Positions 43,766-52,753 of a stretch of DNA of 64,000 nt are shown in pieces; positions within the stretch are counted from its first letter, which is position 1; each line of letters starts with the position of its first letter. Made by a program: the position numbers and the translations under genes. This stretch comes from Trichocoleus desertorum NBK24 (GTDB lineage Bacteria > Cyanobacteriota > Cyanobacteriia > FACHB-46): the NCBI RefSeq assembly GCF_030409055.1, contig NZ_CP116619.1, positions 1,831,628 through 1,895,627 on the forward strand. The letters run 5' to 3'. The notes under the pieces are model-generated. The model did no database searches, was not told the DNA's origin, and was given only the letters and a program-made list of their open reading frames with translations.

Positions 43766-45400
43766 TTACTGTTCTCTATTCATTGACTTCTTTGCAGATT
43801 CAGGTTCGTTGAGAGCTTCTATCTGTAACTTAGCGGACAGTTGGAGAATCGCTTTTTGAATTTGGGGAGAGAGTTCTAGCGCTCCAGAACGGATATGTAA
43901 ATCGCGTTGGGGCACGGGAATTTCAATTTGGCGTTGTCTTAATGAAGCTTCCATCCGGAAGTACAGCTCACTCTTCAAAAAATACTGTTTACTAGGCTCC
44001 GCCGTCCAAACTAGCAACTCAAAATTCAGCGCAGATTCACCGAATCCCTTAAACCAAACCTGAGGCGCTGGCACATTTAAGACATCCCGATGAGCCTTCG
44101 CTGCTTCTAGCAACACGGAACGCACCACATTTGGGTCAGACTGATAAGCCACATGCACAGGCAAATGCAAGCGTGCGACGGAGCTATGGTAAGTCCAGTT
44201 CTTGACTTCCCCTTCCAGCAAACGAGAGTTGGGGACAATGATAGAAGTTTGGTCGAGCGTACGGATAATGGTGCTGCGGGCTCCAATCCGCTCGATCGTG
44301 CCCTCGTACTCTCCCACTTCGACAAAGTCACCCACTTGCACAGGTCGCTCAAACAGCAGCACCACACCACTGCCAAAGTTCTTAGCAATATCTTGGAAGC
44401 CAAAGCCAATCCCTACCCCTAGGGCGCTAGCCACGATCGCCAATGAGGTGATGTCCAAGCCCCAAATTTGCAGCAGCACAATGGAGCCGATGAAGATCAG
44501 CGTGTATTTGGTGATGATCGCAACTGCTTCTTGAGCACTGCGATTGATGCCAGATACACTGAGAATCCGCGATCGCAAAACATTGGTCAGCGCTCCAGCA
44601 ACACCGATCAATCCTAATAACAAACCTACGAGAACCAGCAAATCAATAATGGAGTAGGCTTGCCTGCCCAAAGTGATGATGGGAGCTGTAAAACTCGTTA
44701 GCAAGGTATTGAGTGCGCCGTAGCTCCACTGCCGAGACACTGGAAACAGGTTCATGACATAGAATGCTGACCCGATCCATAGCACTGCCCGCGCGATCGC
44801 CAAACTTAGATACAGAAACAGATCGAGCAAATGAGGCTGCCCGTCGTTGGCAGTAGTCATAGGAAACCAGCGCTGGAGTCCTGGGCGCAGGGAGTAATGC
44901 CAGAAACGCCCTAGCAGCAGATGGATGACAAAGGCAACGAGCAAAACGCTAGCTGCCATCAACAATGCCTTCCGAACAAACTGGCTGCCGCGCTCGGTTT
45001 GCGACTCCTGCACTAAGGCTTGAATTTGTTCTGCCCAGAGCAAGGCTTGGTCCATTGGGGCGCGAGACAAAATTGTATCCCGACTCGTCACGGTCAGTAG
45101 ATAGCGATCGTTCACCACAATGGTCGGTAACTGATTGCGCTCTTCTACCTTGACCACGACTGGGTCTGGGTTCTGAACCACTTCTCGCAGTTGCAAGTTA
45201 ATCAAATCGGCTCTGTCTTTAGCGCTAAAGTCTCCCGAAGCACTGACACGAAAAATAGTGCGGCCATCCAGAACCACAGGCGCTTTGTCCTCAGATTGCG
45301 CCTGAGCTAGAGCTGGATTCAGCACCAGTAAGCAGATTAAGGCGATCGCCACTCCAACCGTTTTGAGTGACTGAGAGAAAGCTGCTAGATACCGATTCAC
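43766..45400 (-). CDS. MscS-family mechanosensitive channel with periplasmic N-terminal domain
   Basis: The 544-aa protein starts with a signal peptide (LKTVGVAIALICLLVLNPAL) and a ~110-residue periplasmic region (FRVSASGDFSAKDRADLI). Several TM helices, the MscS pore (LAIVASALGVGIGFGFQDIA), and the beta domain (FERPVQVGDFVEVGEYEGTI, GARSTIIRTLDQTSIIVPNS) follow. It is a longer type than the two at 10-14 kb and so the third MscS in the window. An osmotic release valve by family. Confidence 0.92.
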   Translation of the reverse strand: MNRYLAAFSQSLKTVGVAIALICLLVLNPALAQAQSEDKAPVVLDGRTIFRVSASGDFSAKDRADLINLQLREVVQNPDPVVVKVEERNQLPTIVVNDRYLLTVTSRDTILSRAPMDQALLWAEQIQALVQESQTERGSQFVRKALLMAASVLLVAFVIHLLLGRFWHYSLRPGLQRWFPMTTANDGQPHLLDLFLYLSLAIARAVLWIGSAFYVMNLFPVSRQWSYGALNTLLTSFTAPIITLGRQAYSIIDLLVLVGLLLGLIGVAGALTNVLRSRILSVSGINRSAQEAVAIITKYTLIFIGSIVLLQIWGLDITSLAIVASALGVGIGFGFQDIAKNFGSGVVLLFERPVQVGDFVEVGEYEGTIERIGARSTIIRTLDQTSIIVPNSRLLEGEVKNWTYHSSVARLHLPVHVAYQSDPNVVRSVLLEAAKAHRDVLNVPAPQVWFKGFGESALNFELLVWTAEPSKQYFLKSELYFRMEASLRQRQIEIPVPQRDLHIRSGALELSPQIQKAILQLSAKLQIEALNEPESAKKSMNREQ

Positions 45401-45678
45401 GTAGCTATCACGGATAGAACCACGATAAAGAGTTAGAAGGATGGCGCAATTTAAAGGGCCAATACTCGTAACGTTCTAGCACCTATTAGTTGTGACTGTC
45501 GTCTCCCCGTTGGTAGGCAAATCCAGTTAGATTCGAGTCCGAATAGGGGAGCTTTAGTTCGACCAGTGTGCCAGATCTTTTTCCGGTTCTAATTAGCAGG
45601 TGGTTTCAGAAACTCCTCGGACAGGCACTGAAGCTTGAATCATCAACCTGAAAATTGTCACTGCCTTAGGAGATTTTT

Positions 45679-46779
45679 ATGCGTCAGCTAATCCTTAAAC
45701 AAATGAAGTGCTATGAATCAGAAGATTGGGGGGCTGATGAGTGCCGCCTCGAAGTTTTTGCCGATGGAGCCCTTCAGCCTTATCTCAAGACCAGCCTCAA
45801 CAACGGTCAAGTTTGGGGAATCAATCGAACTTACAACTTTAGAAACACCGTCGATATCAAGTTATGGGACGAAGATTCGCCGGACGGAGATGACTTTTTA
45901 GGTTCCGCCAGAATTGAGACAGGAATAACCGACAGCGCTGTCTCTTTCACCCAAGATGGCGCAAATTACAAACTCTGGTATCAAGTCGTAGAGGTGCCAG
46001 ACGTTGATCCAGTCCAAGCAGCCATCGAAGCCTTTGAGCGATCGCCCCGTCCTGGTGTTTGGCCCTACACTTTAAAAGCAGAACTCCTAGCCGATATCCG
46101 AGCTACGGTGCTCAATCCCCTTGCTGTCAATCAAAGCTACACACCGTTTTGCGGCCCCACAGCGATCGTATATGAGTTAGTGTCTAAGCAGCCTGCTCGC
46201 TACGTCTCTATCTGTCAGGCTTTGTATGAAACTGGACAGTTTCAAAGCCGCACAAAAGTGGTCAGACCCTCGGATGGGCTGCGGAATAGCAAAGTTCGCT
46301 CAGGCATCTCAGTTGCTGATTGGATGCTAATTGCAACGCTGCGAGACACCGAAAACTTGATTTTTCCCGTGGATGCTAGCTCTAGCGGCATTGTGAATAA
46401 TATTGCAGGCATCACGACTCCTTGGGAGATGAAAGGCTGGATTTATGAAATTCTGGGCTATGACAACGTGAATTTCGACTCCACCTTCCTCTATGGTGAA
46501 TTCGATGCCATGCGAACCGCTCAAGCGGCCCGTCGTCAAAATGGTGTTGCCTTTCTGTTGATTGATGCCTCCATGCTGCAAGGTTCTGCCCCCGCGATCG
46601 CCTACCCCAACCATTGGGTGTCCTATCTAGGCAACTTGCAGATCGATGATGGGGTTTGGTACCAGCACGACAGCGGTCATATCCGGTTCGACTGCTACAG
46701 CTGGGGCCGCAAATACTCGGTTGATCTAGGCGAAGGCCCCTTTGAAGACTACATGTGGGGTGTCGTCACCGGATATTAG
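45679..46779 (+). CDS. C2-like domain plus papain-like peptidase fold protein
   Basis: Residues ~1-100 look like a C2-like beta-sandwich with acidic loops (CYESEDWGADECRLEVFADG, TVDIKLWDEDSPDGDDFLG). Residues ~130-366 look like a papain-type cysteine-enzyme fold: SYTPFCGPTAIVYELV (candidate nucleophile Cys158), YPNHWVSYLG (His312), then FDCYSWGRKY. No signal peptide. Similar folds occur in toxins of polymorphic or type VI systems, but also in housekeeping peptidases. Its tail-to-tail neighbour is a SUKH gene. Function is a guess; substrate unknown. Confidence 0.62.
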   Translation: MRQLILKQMKCYESEDWGADECRLEVFADGALQPYLKTSLNNGQVWGINRTYNFRNTVDIKLWDEDSPDGDDFLGSARIETGITDSAVSFTQDGANYKLWYQVVEVPDVDPVQAAIEAFERSPRPGVWPYTLKAELLADIRATVLNPLAVNQSYTPFCGPTAIVYELVSKQPARYVSICQALYETGQFQSRTKVVRPSDGLRNSKVRSGISVADWMLIATLRDTENLIFPVDASSSGIVNNIAGITTPWEMKGWIYEILGYDNVNFDSTFLYGEFDAMRTAQAARRQNGVAFLLIDASMLQGSAPAIAYPNHWVSYLGNLQIDDGVWYQHDSGHIRFDCYSWGRKYSVDLGEGPFEDYMWGVVTGY

Positions 46780-46789
46780 ATCTCTTGTT

Positions 46790-46828
46790 GATCCGTTGAG
46801 GTAGGTGCTTCGTCTACCTCAACGGATC
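46790..46828. terminator. bidirectional terminator
   Basis: GATCCGTTGAGGTAG and its exact complement (15 bp each) with loop GTGCTTCGT, placed between the convergent genes ending at 46779 and 46834. The strong stem can serve both, though T runs are poor. Confidence 0.75.
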
Positions 46829-46833
46829 AAAGG

Positions 46834-47448
46834 TTAGTTGCCGCCAAACAGCAAAGGCACAATATCCAAAAAATGCTGATTTGGCGGTTCTCGAAGCGCT
46901 AGCGATCGCTCGTTGGCTTGATAATTGCCTGATCGATATTGATCGAGCATCCAAGCGATGAAGTCGGTCAGCGAAGCAGCCAATACAAATTTCCTTTCCT
47001 CATCAACCCCAAAATTGATCACTTGCCCAACCGTACCTGCAGGACCAGGGTCTAGATCGATGCCTAGATGGTTGCCTCCGCCATCACGAGCGATCGGAAT
47101 CCATTTCAGATTGATGTATAAAGTCTTAATGGCATCCTGAGGAAAAGACTCACTCTCAATCTCAGTGGCAATCTCTTCATCTTCTAGGGTAAGGTCGCGC
47201 CAAGTCGCCCACTCACTATAGAGGCTGGCCGCACTCAGGAATTCCAGTCCTAAAAAGAGTCCTGTGGTCTGTCCTTGTTGTCCATTGTGATGTCTGTAAA
47301 AAGCCTTAAAGTCTTCGGGTAGCTCACAATTCAAACCACGCTCTAACTCACGGAGTTCCTCATTCGAGCAGCCAGAATTGAGGTCTGTTAACACTTCAGG
47401 GAGATGATTGCTAAGCCAACGCTCCAAATCCAACCAAAGTTCATCCAT
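46834..47448 (-). CDS. SMI1/KNR4 (SUKH) family protein
   Basis: 204 aa with the SUKH signature: EELRELERGLNCELPEDFKA, FYRHHNGQQG, LYINLKWIPIARDGGGNHLG and DLDPGPAGTVGQVINFGVDE. SUKH proteins are often immunity factors against nuclease or peptidase toxins in bacteria, and also have unrelated roles. The stop codon of the secreted protein upstream on the same strand directly abuts this ATG, so the two are one operon. Tail-to-tail with the papain-like gene. Confidence 0.85.
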   Translation of the reverse strand: MDELWLDLERWLSNHLPEVLTDLNSGCSNEELRELERGLNCELPEDFKAFYRHHNGQQGQTTGLFLGLEFLSAASLYSEWATWRDLTLEDEEIATEIESESFPQDAIKTLYINLKWIPIARDGGGNHLGIDLDPGPAGTVGQVINFGVDEERKFVLAASLTDFIAWMLDQYRSGNYQANERSLALREPPNQHFLDIVPLLFGGN

Positions 47449-47940
47449 TTAAGAACTGCTGATACAGGAATAGCTCAATTCGCTAAATGCTTTGGGATTG
47501 AAGACAGAATTTAGCCCTGTAAAACCTTGGATTCTTCCAAATTGATTGCGCGGTGGCTGTCCAGGCTGAAGTTGATAGACTTGACTAGCGATCGGTAAAT
47601 TGTTGACACCTGGTTTCACAATCGGGGTGACAATCAGTTGCACAGACTGACCTCGATCTGGCTCATCATGGTAGAGAGCTTGAAACTCAAAATCACCCAG
47701 CATCACCTTTGATGGATTGCGATCGCGCCGAATCGTTAGTTTGGCTTTCTGCTCTGGACGATAGCTGAGGGTAATACTGGGTCTGTAAACTAGCGTGCAT
47801 TGGGCGATCGCTGCGGGGGTAGGTTTCGGTGTAGATGCAGTAGACGTTGGGGTAGACCCACTAGCCAATAAAACAACCAGCAGCATCGGCGAAACAATCG
47901 GTTCTAGATGTTGAAGGAGTGCCATTGTCTTGTTCTCCAT
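47449..47940 (-). CDS. secreted hypothetical protein (possible lipoprotein)
   Basis: 163 aa with an N-terminal hydrophobic segment (MLLVVLLASGSTPTSTASTP) but no cysteine at the end, so a signal peptide or anchor followed by a Ser/Thr/Pro linker. The rest is a beta-rich domain (YRPSITLSYRPEQKAKLTIR, FEFQALYHDEPDRGQSVQLI) with three cysteines. Unknown family. Cotranscribed with the SUKH gene. Confidence 0.65.
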   Translation of the reverse strand: MENKTMALLQHLEPIVSPMLLVVLLASGSTPTSTASTPKPTPAAIAQCTLVYRPSITLSYRPEQKAKLTIRRDRNPSKVMLGDFEFQALYHDEPDRGQSVQLIVTPIVKPGVNNLPIASQVYQLQPGQPPRNQFGRIQGFTGLNSVFNPKAFSELSYSCISSS

Positions 47941-48074
47941 TTAACCAGAGTTCATCTAGTTCTAATCTGTCATTTTTAACTCCCTGAAATGGGGTTGTTG
48001 CAGTTTTAGATCTGCCTACCCACCCAACCGCTCTGCAATGTTAAATGCTGATGCCTATACTGGCAACGTATCTT

Positions 48075-50543
48075 TCATAGACCGCTGCGATCGCTGACAT
48101 CCTGTTGGCCCAGTGGTTGAACGCAAGGTTGAGGTTGCATCTTCGCCAACAAGGTTTGATTTGGGGAGAGGGAGCTAACAAAGCGGCTGTAAACAAGTTG
48201 GGTTGGAGACCAAGGCGAGAACCAATAGAGATACTGCGCGATCGCATTAGGTTCACTACTACTGGTTGCTTCAAACCGAATCAGCGCCAGATTGTTTAGT
48301 CCCACCACTTCTCGTCCATCTTGAAACCAGCGAGATCTCCAAAGCAGGAAAGGTTGCAGCCATTGGTGTCTAGCGTTCCTAGCTCGTCTCCAAGGAGGTA
48401 ACAACCACGGCACCTCAACCCCAAAAGGAGAAACTCGTGTCTGATCTCGTGGCACCCACTCCAAGGCACAGACCCAGTCAGGTGGCGTAGATGGGAGGTT
48501 ATCTTCTTGGAGGGATGCAATCGCTTTTTTAGAATCTTTCTGAGGGAGAGAGACAGTTCCACGACGAAGATGGGGCAATTGTTTGGCTGAAAGTTCCACC
48601 ATATCAGGTGACTTGCTCCAGCCTATCCAGTAACGAGGCTTTTCTGGCAGCAGCCAATGCTTCAACCGCGTGTGAATCAGCCGAGTCAGGGGTTCTTCAT
48701 TCTTCAATGCACTACAGGTCAATTGCACCAAGACAGAGGCAGGGGTAGCAGAAGGGGAATGGCTTTGACGGGAGAGACGCACCACAGAGCTGTAATGGAT
48801 ATCTCCAGACATCACGATCACCTGTTGGCGTTGAGCAAACAAAGTAGTGAGAAGTTGTGCTAGAGCTTCAGTTTGGATGTTCCAGGCATCCCCTACATCT
48901 GTGGAAAATACCTTATCCTTGCTTAACTGCCATTGATGAATCCAATCAATCACTTTCATCCCAAACACGTTGGTTGGAGCAATGATGAACGTAGCCTGGA
49001 GCGGTGAGTAGTTCTCTTGTTGCTGAGCTGTGGCTTGGAGCGGGATCGTGAGTTGCCGCTCAAAGGCTTGGGGAGACAGCAGCATGGGTGGGGCGATCGC
49101 TTTTTGATCTGCGGGATAACCTCGCCAAGTGCGCGTATCTAGCACCAATACTTCATGGCAAGCACTTCGGACTGTATAGTGCCAGGTAATCGCTTCTGGA
49201 TGCCGTTCTAGTATCAGCACAGGGCCATCGGAGACAAAAGTAGGCAAGCTAGTAAGAGGATCGCGGCTGGGCATGCCAACATAACGAGCGATCGCCTCAT
49301 AAGCAGTTGTATCTGTCCCCTTAGAATCAGACCAGGCTTGGACCGCAGCCAACAGTCCTGCACCGGATGTTCCTGCTGTAAATTGCTCTGGCGTATTTCC
49401 CCATGCTTGAAACACCCCATAAGCTAACAAGGCGTTTTGCACCGCTCGTCGCCCTAGCGGTCGGCCCAACACTCGCAGGCACCAAGCTTGGTTTAAGTTC
49501 CAGTCATCACTCACATCATGATCATCAAAGATCGTATATACCGGGATATTGGCAAGGGCACGCCGCACTTTCCACAAAGTATGGATAAACTGCCGCATAT
49601 CCCTAGCTTCGCGATCCCAATGTTTCCTGACCGAGCGATCGCCACTCATCTCCTTTCCAGTTGGGAGCGGTGTGGGCCAGCAGATCGGAGACCAAGCCAA
49701 TAGATAAGAGGCATAATACTCACCTAGGCTGAGGAGATGACTGTTGGCCTTAGCTCGTTGCTGGTGTAGTCCTGCTGTAAAACCTGCCTGCGTAGTTGCA
49801 ATCTCGGCTCGTTGCCCAGCAGGGAGATCCTTAGGCATGCGATACACTACATCATTTGGCTCTCTTCGCCCAACCGGAAGCTTCTCCTCCCAACCTAACA
49901 GCGCATCACCCAGATTGGTAGCAACCCACAACAAAGGGTCTGCCACATCATCTCCGTAAATTTGATCTCCGGTGAGGAACAACTGGTGAGGACGACATCG
50001 AGGCTGCGACGCTGTTTCCTCTATCAAACAATCGAGAATGGGTAGGGCATCAAATCCATTACCGTGGGATTTGCGGCAGGAACCCTGCACCATGCGTAGA
50101 TCTTGCAGTTGAGTTGGGGGCAGAACAAAAGTGGGTTTTTGGTGAGCAAAGTAGCTAATATTGACGGTTGGAAATTGGCTAGAACATAAAGCTTGCTGGA
50201 GCGTTTGCTGAAGCTTCGTATCCTCTTTCGTATCCTCCATAAGAAACTGGAGATCATAGGCGTAGATGCGATCGCTGTTGATCTGCTGCTTAGTAGTATG
50301 AGCGGTCACCGCAACCACATGCAAAAACTTGCCTAGCGCTATAGTGGAGCGGCTTCCTGTGCATAGGTCGTTGCCCAAGACTTCGCCATTATCTGTTGTT
50401 TCGTAGATCTTGAGTTCTACTTGACACGGCTGTCTCAAGGCTAACCAGACTGTGACTGATTCCGAGTCTGTATGTTGCAAAACTGGCCCTGCTAATATCA
50501 GGGGCAGTCCACTCAAAAACTCATCCCAGACTTGGTCTTTCAT
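48075..50543 (-). CDS. PhoD-like metallophosphatase
   Basis: The 822-aa protein has a ~100-residue N-terminal Fn3/Ig-like part and the PhoD-like catalytic core: MVQGSCRKSHGNGFDA, QLFLTGDQIYGDDVADPLLW (metal-binding Asp), FDDHDVSDDWNLN (Asp-His) and QVIVMSGDIHYSSVVRLS (His). Family members are Ca/Fe-dependent phosphodiesterases/monoesterases. No twin-arginine signal is seen, so this longer cyanobacterial variant may be cytosolic. The last ~150 residues are not part of the core. Confidence 0.9.
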   Translation of the reverse strand: MKDQVWDEFLSGLPLILAGPVLQHTDSESVTVWLALRQPCQVELKIYETTDNGEVLGNDLCTGSRSTIALGKFLHVVAVTAHTTKQQINSDRIYAYDLQFLMEDTKEDTKLQQTLQQALCSSQFPTVNISYFAHQKPTFVLPPTQLQDLRMVQGSCRKSHGNGFDALPILDCLIEETASQPRCRPHQLFLTGDQIYGDDVADPLLWVATNLGDALLGWEEKLPVGRREPNDVVYRMPKDLPAGQRAEIATTQAGFTAGLHQQRAKANSHLLSLGEYYASYLLAWSPICWPTPLPTGKEMSGDRSVRKHWDREARDMRQFIHTLWKVRRALANIPVYTIFDDHDVSDDWNLNQAWCLRVLGRPLGRRAVQNALLAYGVFQAWGNTPEQFTAGTSGAGLLAAVQAWSDSKGTDTTAYEAIARYVGMPSRDPLTSLPTFVSDGPVLILERHPEAITWHYTVRSACHEVLVLDTRTWRGYPADQKAIAPPMLLSPQAFERQLTIPLQATAQQQENYSPLQATFIIAPTNVFGMKVIDWIHQWQLSKDKVFSTDVGDAWNIQTEALAQLLTTLFAQRQQVIVMSGDIHYSSVVRLSRQSHSPSATPASVLVQLTCSALKNEEPLTRLIHTRLKHWLLPEKPRYWIGWSKSPDMVELSAKQLPHLRRGTVSLPQKDSKKAIASLQEDNLPSTPPDWVCALEWVPRDQTRVSPFGVEVPWLLPPWRRARNARHQWLQPFLLWRSRWFQDGREVVGLNNLALIRFEATSSSEPNAIAQYLYWFSPWSPTQLVYSRFVSSLSPNQTLLAKMQPQPCVQPLGQQDVSDRSGL

Positions 50544-50652
50544 CGCAAACTACCCAATGATTCCAGTAGTCTAGCCGAAAATTGTATTCTTGCTTACAAG
50601 ACAACCACTGGGAAGGGCGATCGCAAGAGTTTTTGAATTTATCAGTAGAAGA

Positions 50653-51000
50653 TTATTTTTGCAAATCTTCTAGAACGCTAGAGATCATGATTCTTAGCGC
50701 TGGAACATCCTCCTGAACCGCTCTCCAAAGAATTTCTACATCTGTATTGAAGTAGTCATGAATCAGCTTATCCCGCATTCCTGCAATATCTCTCCAAGGA
50801 ATAGTAGGATACTGGCTTCTCACAGGGTCAGGAATTCGCTTCACAGCTTCACCAATGATTTCAATCGCTCTTGAAACTGCAAACACTTTTTCTAAATTTT
50901 GCGAAAAATCTTCAAACTCAATGCCTCTTGTGAACTGTTCAATAGCGGCGATCGCATCAAGAATATCTTGCAGGTAGTCTTCAAGTTGTCGCTTAGTCAT
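50653..51000 (-). CDS. hepT: HepT-like HEPN ribonuclease toxin
   Basis: 115-aa HEPN protein with RDKLIHDYF, the Rx4HxY motif of HepT RNases; the Tyr is the residue AMPylated by the antitoxin. With the adjacent nucleotidyltransferase it forms a type VII (HEPN/MNT) toxin-antitoxin module. The genes overlap by 4 bp. Confidence 0.93.
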   Translation of the reverse strand: MTKRQLEDYLQDILDAIAAIEQFTRGIEFEDFSQNLEKVFAVSRAIEIIGEAVKRIPDPVRSQYPTIPWRDIAGMRDKLIHDYFNTDVEILWRAVQEDVPALRIMISSVLEDLQK

Positions 51001-51290
51001 AGATAGACTACTTCTCTCAAGATCCGCTCTCCGATTCGGGGCTTTAAACCAGCTTTGTGTACTAGGTCAACCTTAACTCCTAAACTGTCGCTTAGATAGT
51101 TCTCTAAGTTGACAAACTTCAATAAGCTAGGGATTTCTGAAAATTCTACTAATAAATCAACGTCACTAGTTTCTGTCTGCTCTTGCCGTACATAAGAGCC
51201 AAAAATGCCTAGTTCACTAACTTTATATCGCTCTTGCAATGCAGCCTTATGCTGCATCAGCCATTGTCTAATCTCTTCCAGCGTCTTCAT
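50997..51290 (-). CDS. mntA: MntA-like nucleotidyltransferase antitoxin
   Basis: 97-aa minimal nucleotidyltransferase with [22 protein letters not shown]-x10-DxD, the catalytic motif. MntA neutralises HepT by adding AMP groups to it. Upstream of hepT with ATGA overlap. Confidence 0.93.
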   Translation of the reverse strand: MKTLEEIRQWLMQHKAALQERYKVSELGIFGSYVRQEQTETSDVDLLVEFSEIPSLLKFVNLENYLSDSLGVKVDLVHKAGLKPRIGERILREVVYL

Positions 51291-51481
51291 GCCATTTAGA
51301 CCTTGCCTATGATACGGATTAAAGTATTTCTTCTGGCGATCGTTATCAAAGCTTTTACAAGTATGTAGAGTAATTTTGAAAACCCATCCCTACTTTGCTG
51401 TATTAGACCTCTATGTATGTAATGCATTGCGTACTCGATCTAGCCAATTTCCTTTATGAACAACTTTCACATAATACCAAT

Positions 51482-52036
51482 TCAATTTAAGGCTGCATAG
51501 AATAGGGCTTCTAAAATGAAATCATAACTGGTCAATGAAGCGACTTGTTCGGGAAGGAGTTCGCCTAAAATCTGGCTCAATCGCTTCTGCATCTGTGCGA
51601 TCGTTGTGAAGTGCTCGCCCTCTAGCTGAGATTTGAGATACTGCCACAATCGTTCTGCTGGATTCAACTCTGGTGAGTGAGCAGGTTGCAGTACCGGAAT
51701 CAGATTCTCTGCCCGACGCAAACTCTGAGCTTGATGCGCTTGCGCTCGGTCTAATTGAATCAGTGCCCGATCCTCGCCAAGTTCCGTTGAAAGTGCATCT
51801 AGGAAGGATTGAAACTGCTCAGAGTTGAGCTGAGTATACTCCTGCTCAAAGTGCCATCCACTCAGCGGTTCAACGACTCCATAGACCCAGAAGTTATCTC
51901 GCTTCCACGCTACTTTCGCCATCGGCTTCACTCCACAAGCAGTGATGACTCGCCCTGTCTCCGTTTTCAGTCCCAAGCGCATCTCATCTTGGCACAAATA
52001 CCGCAACCGTTTGCCTTGACCAAACAGGTTCTGCAA
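51482..52036 (-). CDS. IS630 transposase, downstream frame (DDE)
   Basis: 184-aa frame with YLCQDEMRLGLK (first Asp), LIQLDRAQAHQAQSLRRAEN (second Asp) and LQPAHSPELNPAERLWQYLK (Glu of the DDE set). It continues the upstream frame after slippage; its own start is nominal. Confidence 0.93.
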   Translation of the reverse strand: MQNLFGQGKRLRYLCQDEMRLGLKTETGRVITACGVKPMAKVAWKRDNFWVYGVVEPLSGWHFEQEYTQLNSEQFQSFLDALSTELGEDRALIQLDRAQAHQAQSLRRAENLIPVLQPAHSPELNPAERLWQYLKSQLEGEHFTTIAQMQKRLSQILGELLPEQVASLTSYDFILEALFYAALN

Positions 52037-52038
52037 AG

Positions 52039-52542
52039 TTAGAAGGGCAAGGGGGATGTTTTTTTAAACAAGGTGACTGCTTGCGGATCTTGCTGAATGC
52101 TTTGAGGACGAGGCACCTTCAATTTTGCTTTCAGCCGATAACGCACGGTTTTATGCACCGTTTTGTATTTCACGGCTTTGCCCAATTCGCTTCGCACCCA
52201 CTGTTCGACCTCCCCATAACTTTTGAATCCCTCCGGTTGTGCCAAACGCTCTTGCAGTTGCCGCAGCATCTCATCATCCATTTCTGGTGGACGACCCGGT
52301 GACTTCTCGAGGCGCAGCAACTCACTGATACCTCCTTGGCGATACTGTTGCAGCCAGCGAGTAATGGTTGAAGGATTGCGGCCCAAGCGTTGAGCAAGTT
52401 CTTGATGTTGCTGCACTTGAGCACTCTTGAGCCACCACAGCATTTGTAGTTTCTCTTTTTGGCTCACTCTTCGGGCTTGGTGCAAGCTCTTTTCGAGATA
52501 CTCCACACTCTCTTGAATTTCAACGTGAAAGGGGCGTGCCAT
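52039..52542 (-). CDS. IS630 transposase, upstream frame (HTH domain)
   Basis: 167-aa frame with two HTH units (ELAQRLGRNPSTITRWLQQY; YGEVEQWVRSELGKAVKYKT). Near the end the sequence GTTTAAAAAAACATC (minus strand, about 52060-52074) could cause a -1 frameshift into the catalytic frame, yielding one full-length transposase. Confidence 0.9.
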   Translation of the reverse strand: MARPFHVEIQESVEYLEKSLHQARRVSQKEKLQMLWWLKSAQVQQHQELAQRLGRNPSTITRWLQQYRQGGISELLRLEKSPGRPPEMDDEMLRQLQERLAQPEGFKSYGEVEQWVRSELGKAVKYKTVHKTVRYRLKAKLKVPRPQSIQQDPQAVTLFKKTSPLPF

Positions 52543-52753
52543 GATTGCTCAGAGTCAGTTAATTCTTCTTCTTAATTCTATGCACCTTTAAATTGAATTG
52601 GTATAACGCTTTGGATATTTCTTCCGCAAGTCTTGCTTTGTCTGTTTGACCATTAATTGCCAATTACCAGAAAGAACATAGGTGGCATTACCCTCAACTG
52701 GACATTCAAGGACAACTTTGTGGCTAAAACTGAAAGTGAAAACTACATATCCT

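Larger units (their letters stand above)
51477..52601 (-). mobile_element. IS630-family insertion sequence (about 1,125 bp)
   Basis: Inverted repeats of about 28 bp start CCAATTCAATTTAA on both ends (51477 up; 52601 down on the other strand) and the TA dinucleotide is duplicated (51475-51476; 52602-52603), as expected of IS630/Tc1-mariner elements. A further TA follows on the right, so the true right edge could be 52603. It sits inside the zinc-ribbon gene. Transposase is split into two frames, joined by a probable -1 frameshift. Confidence 0.92.
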
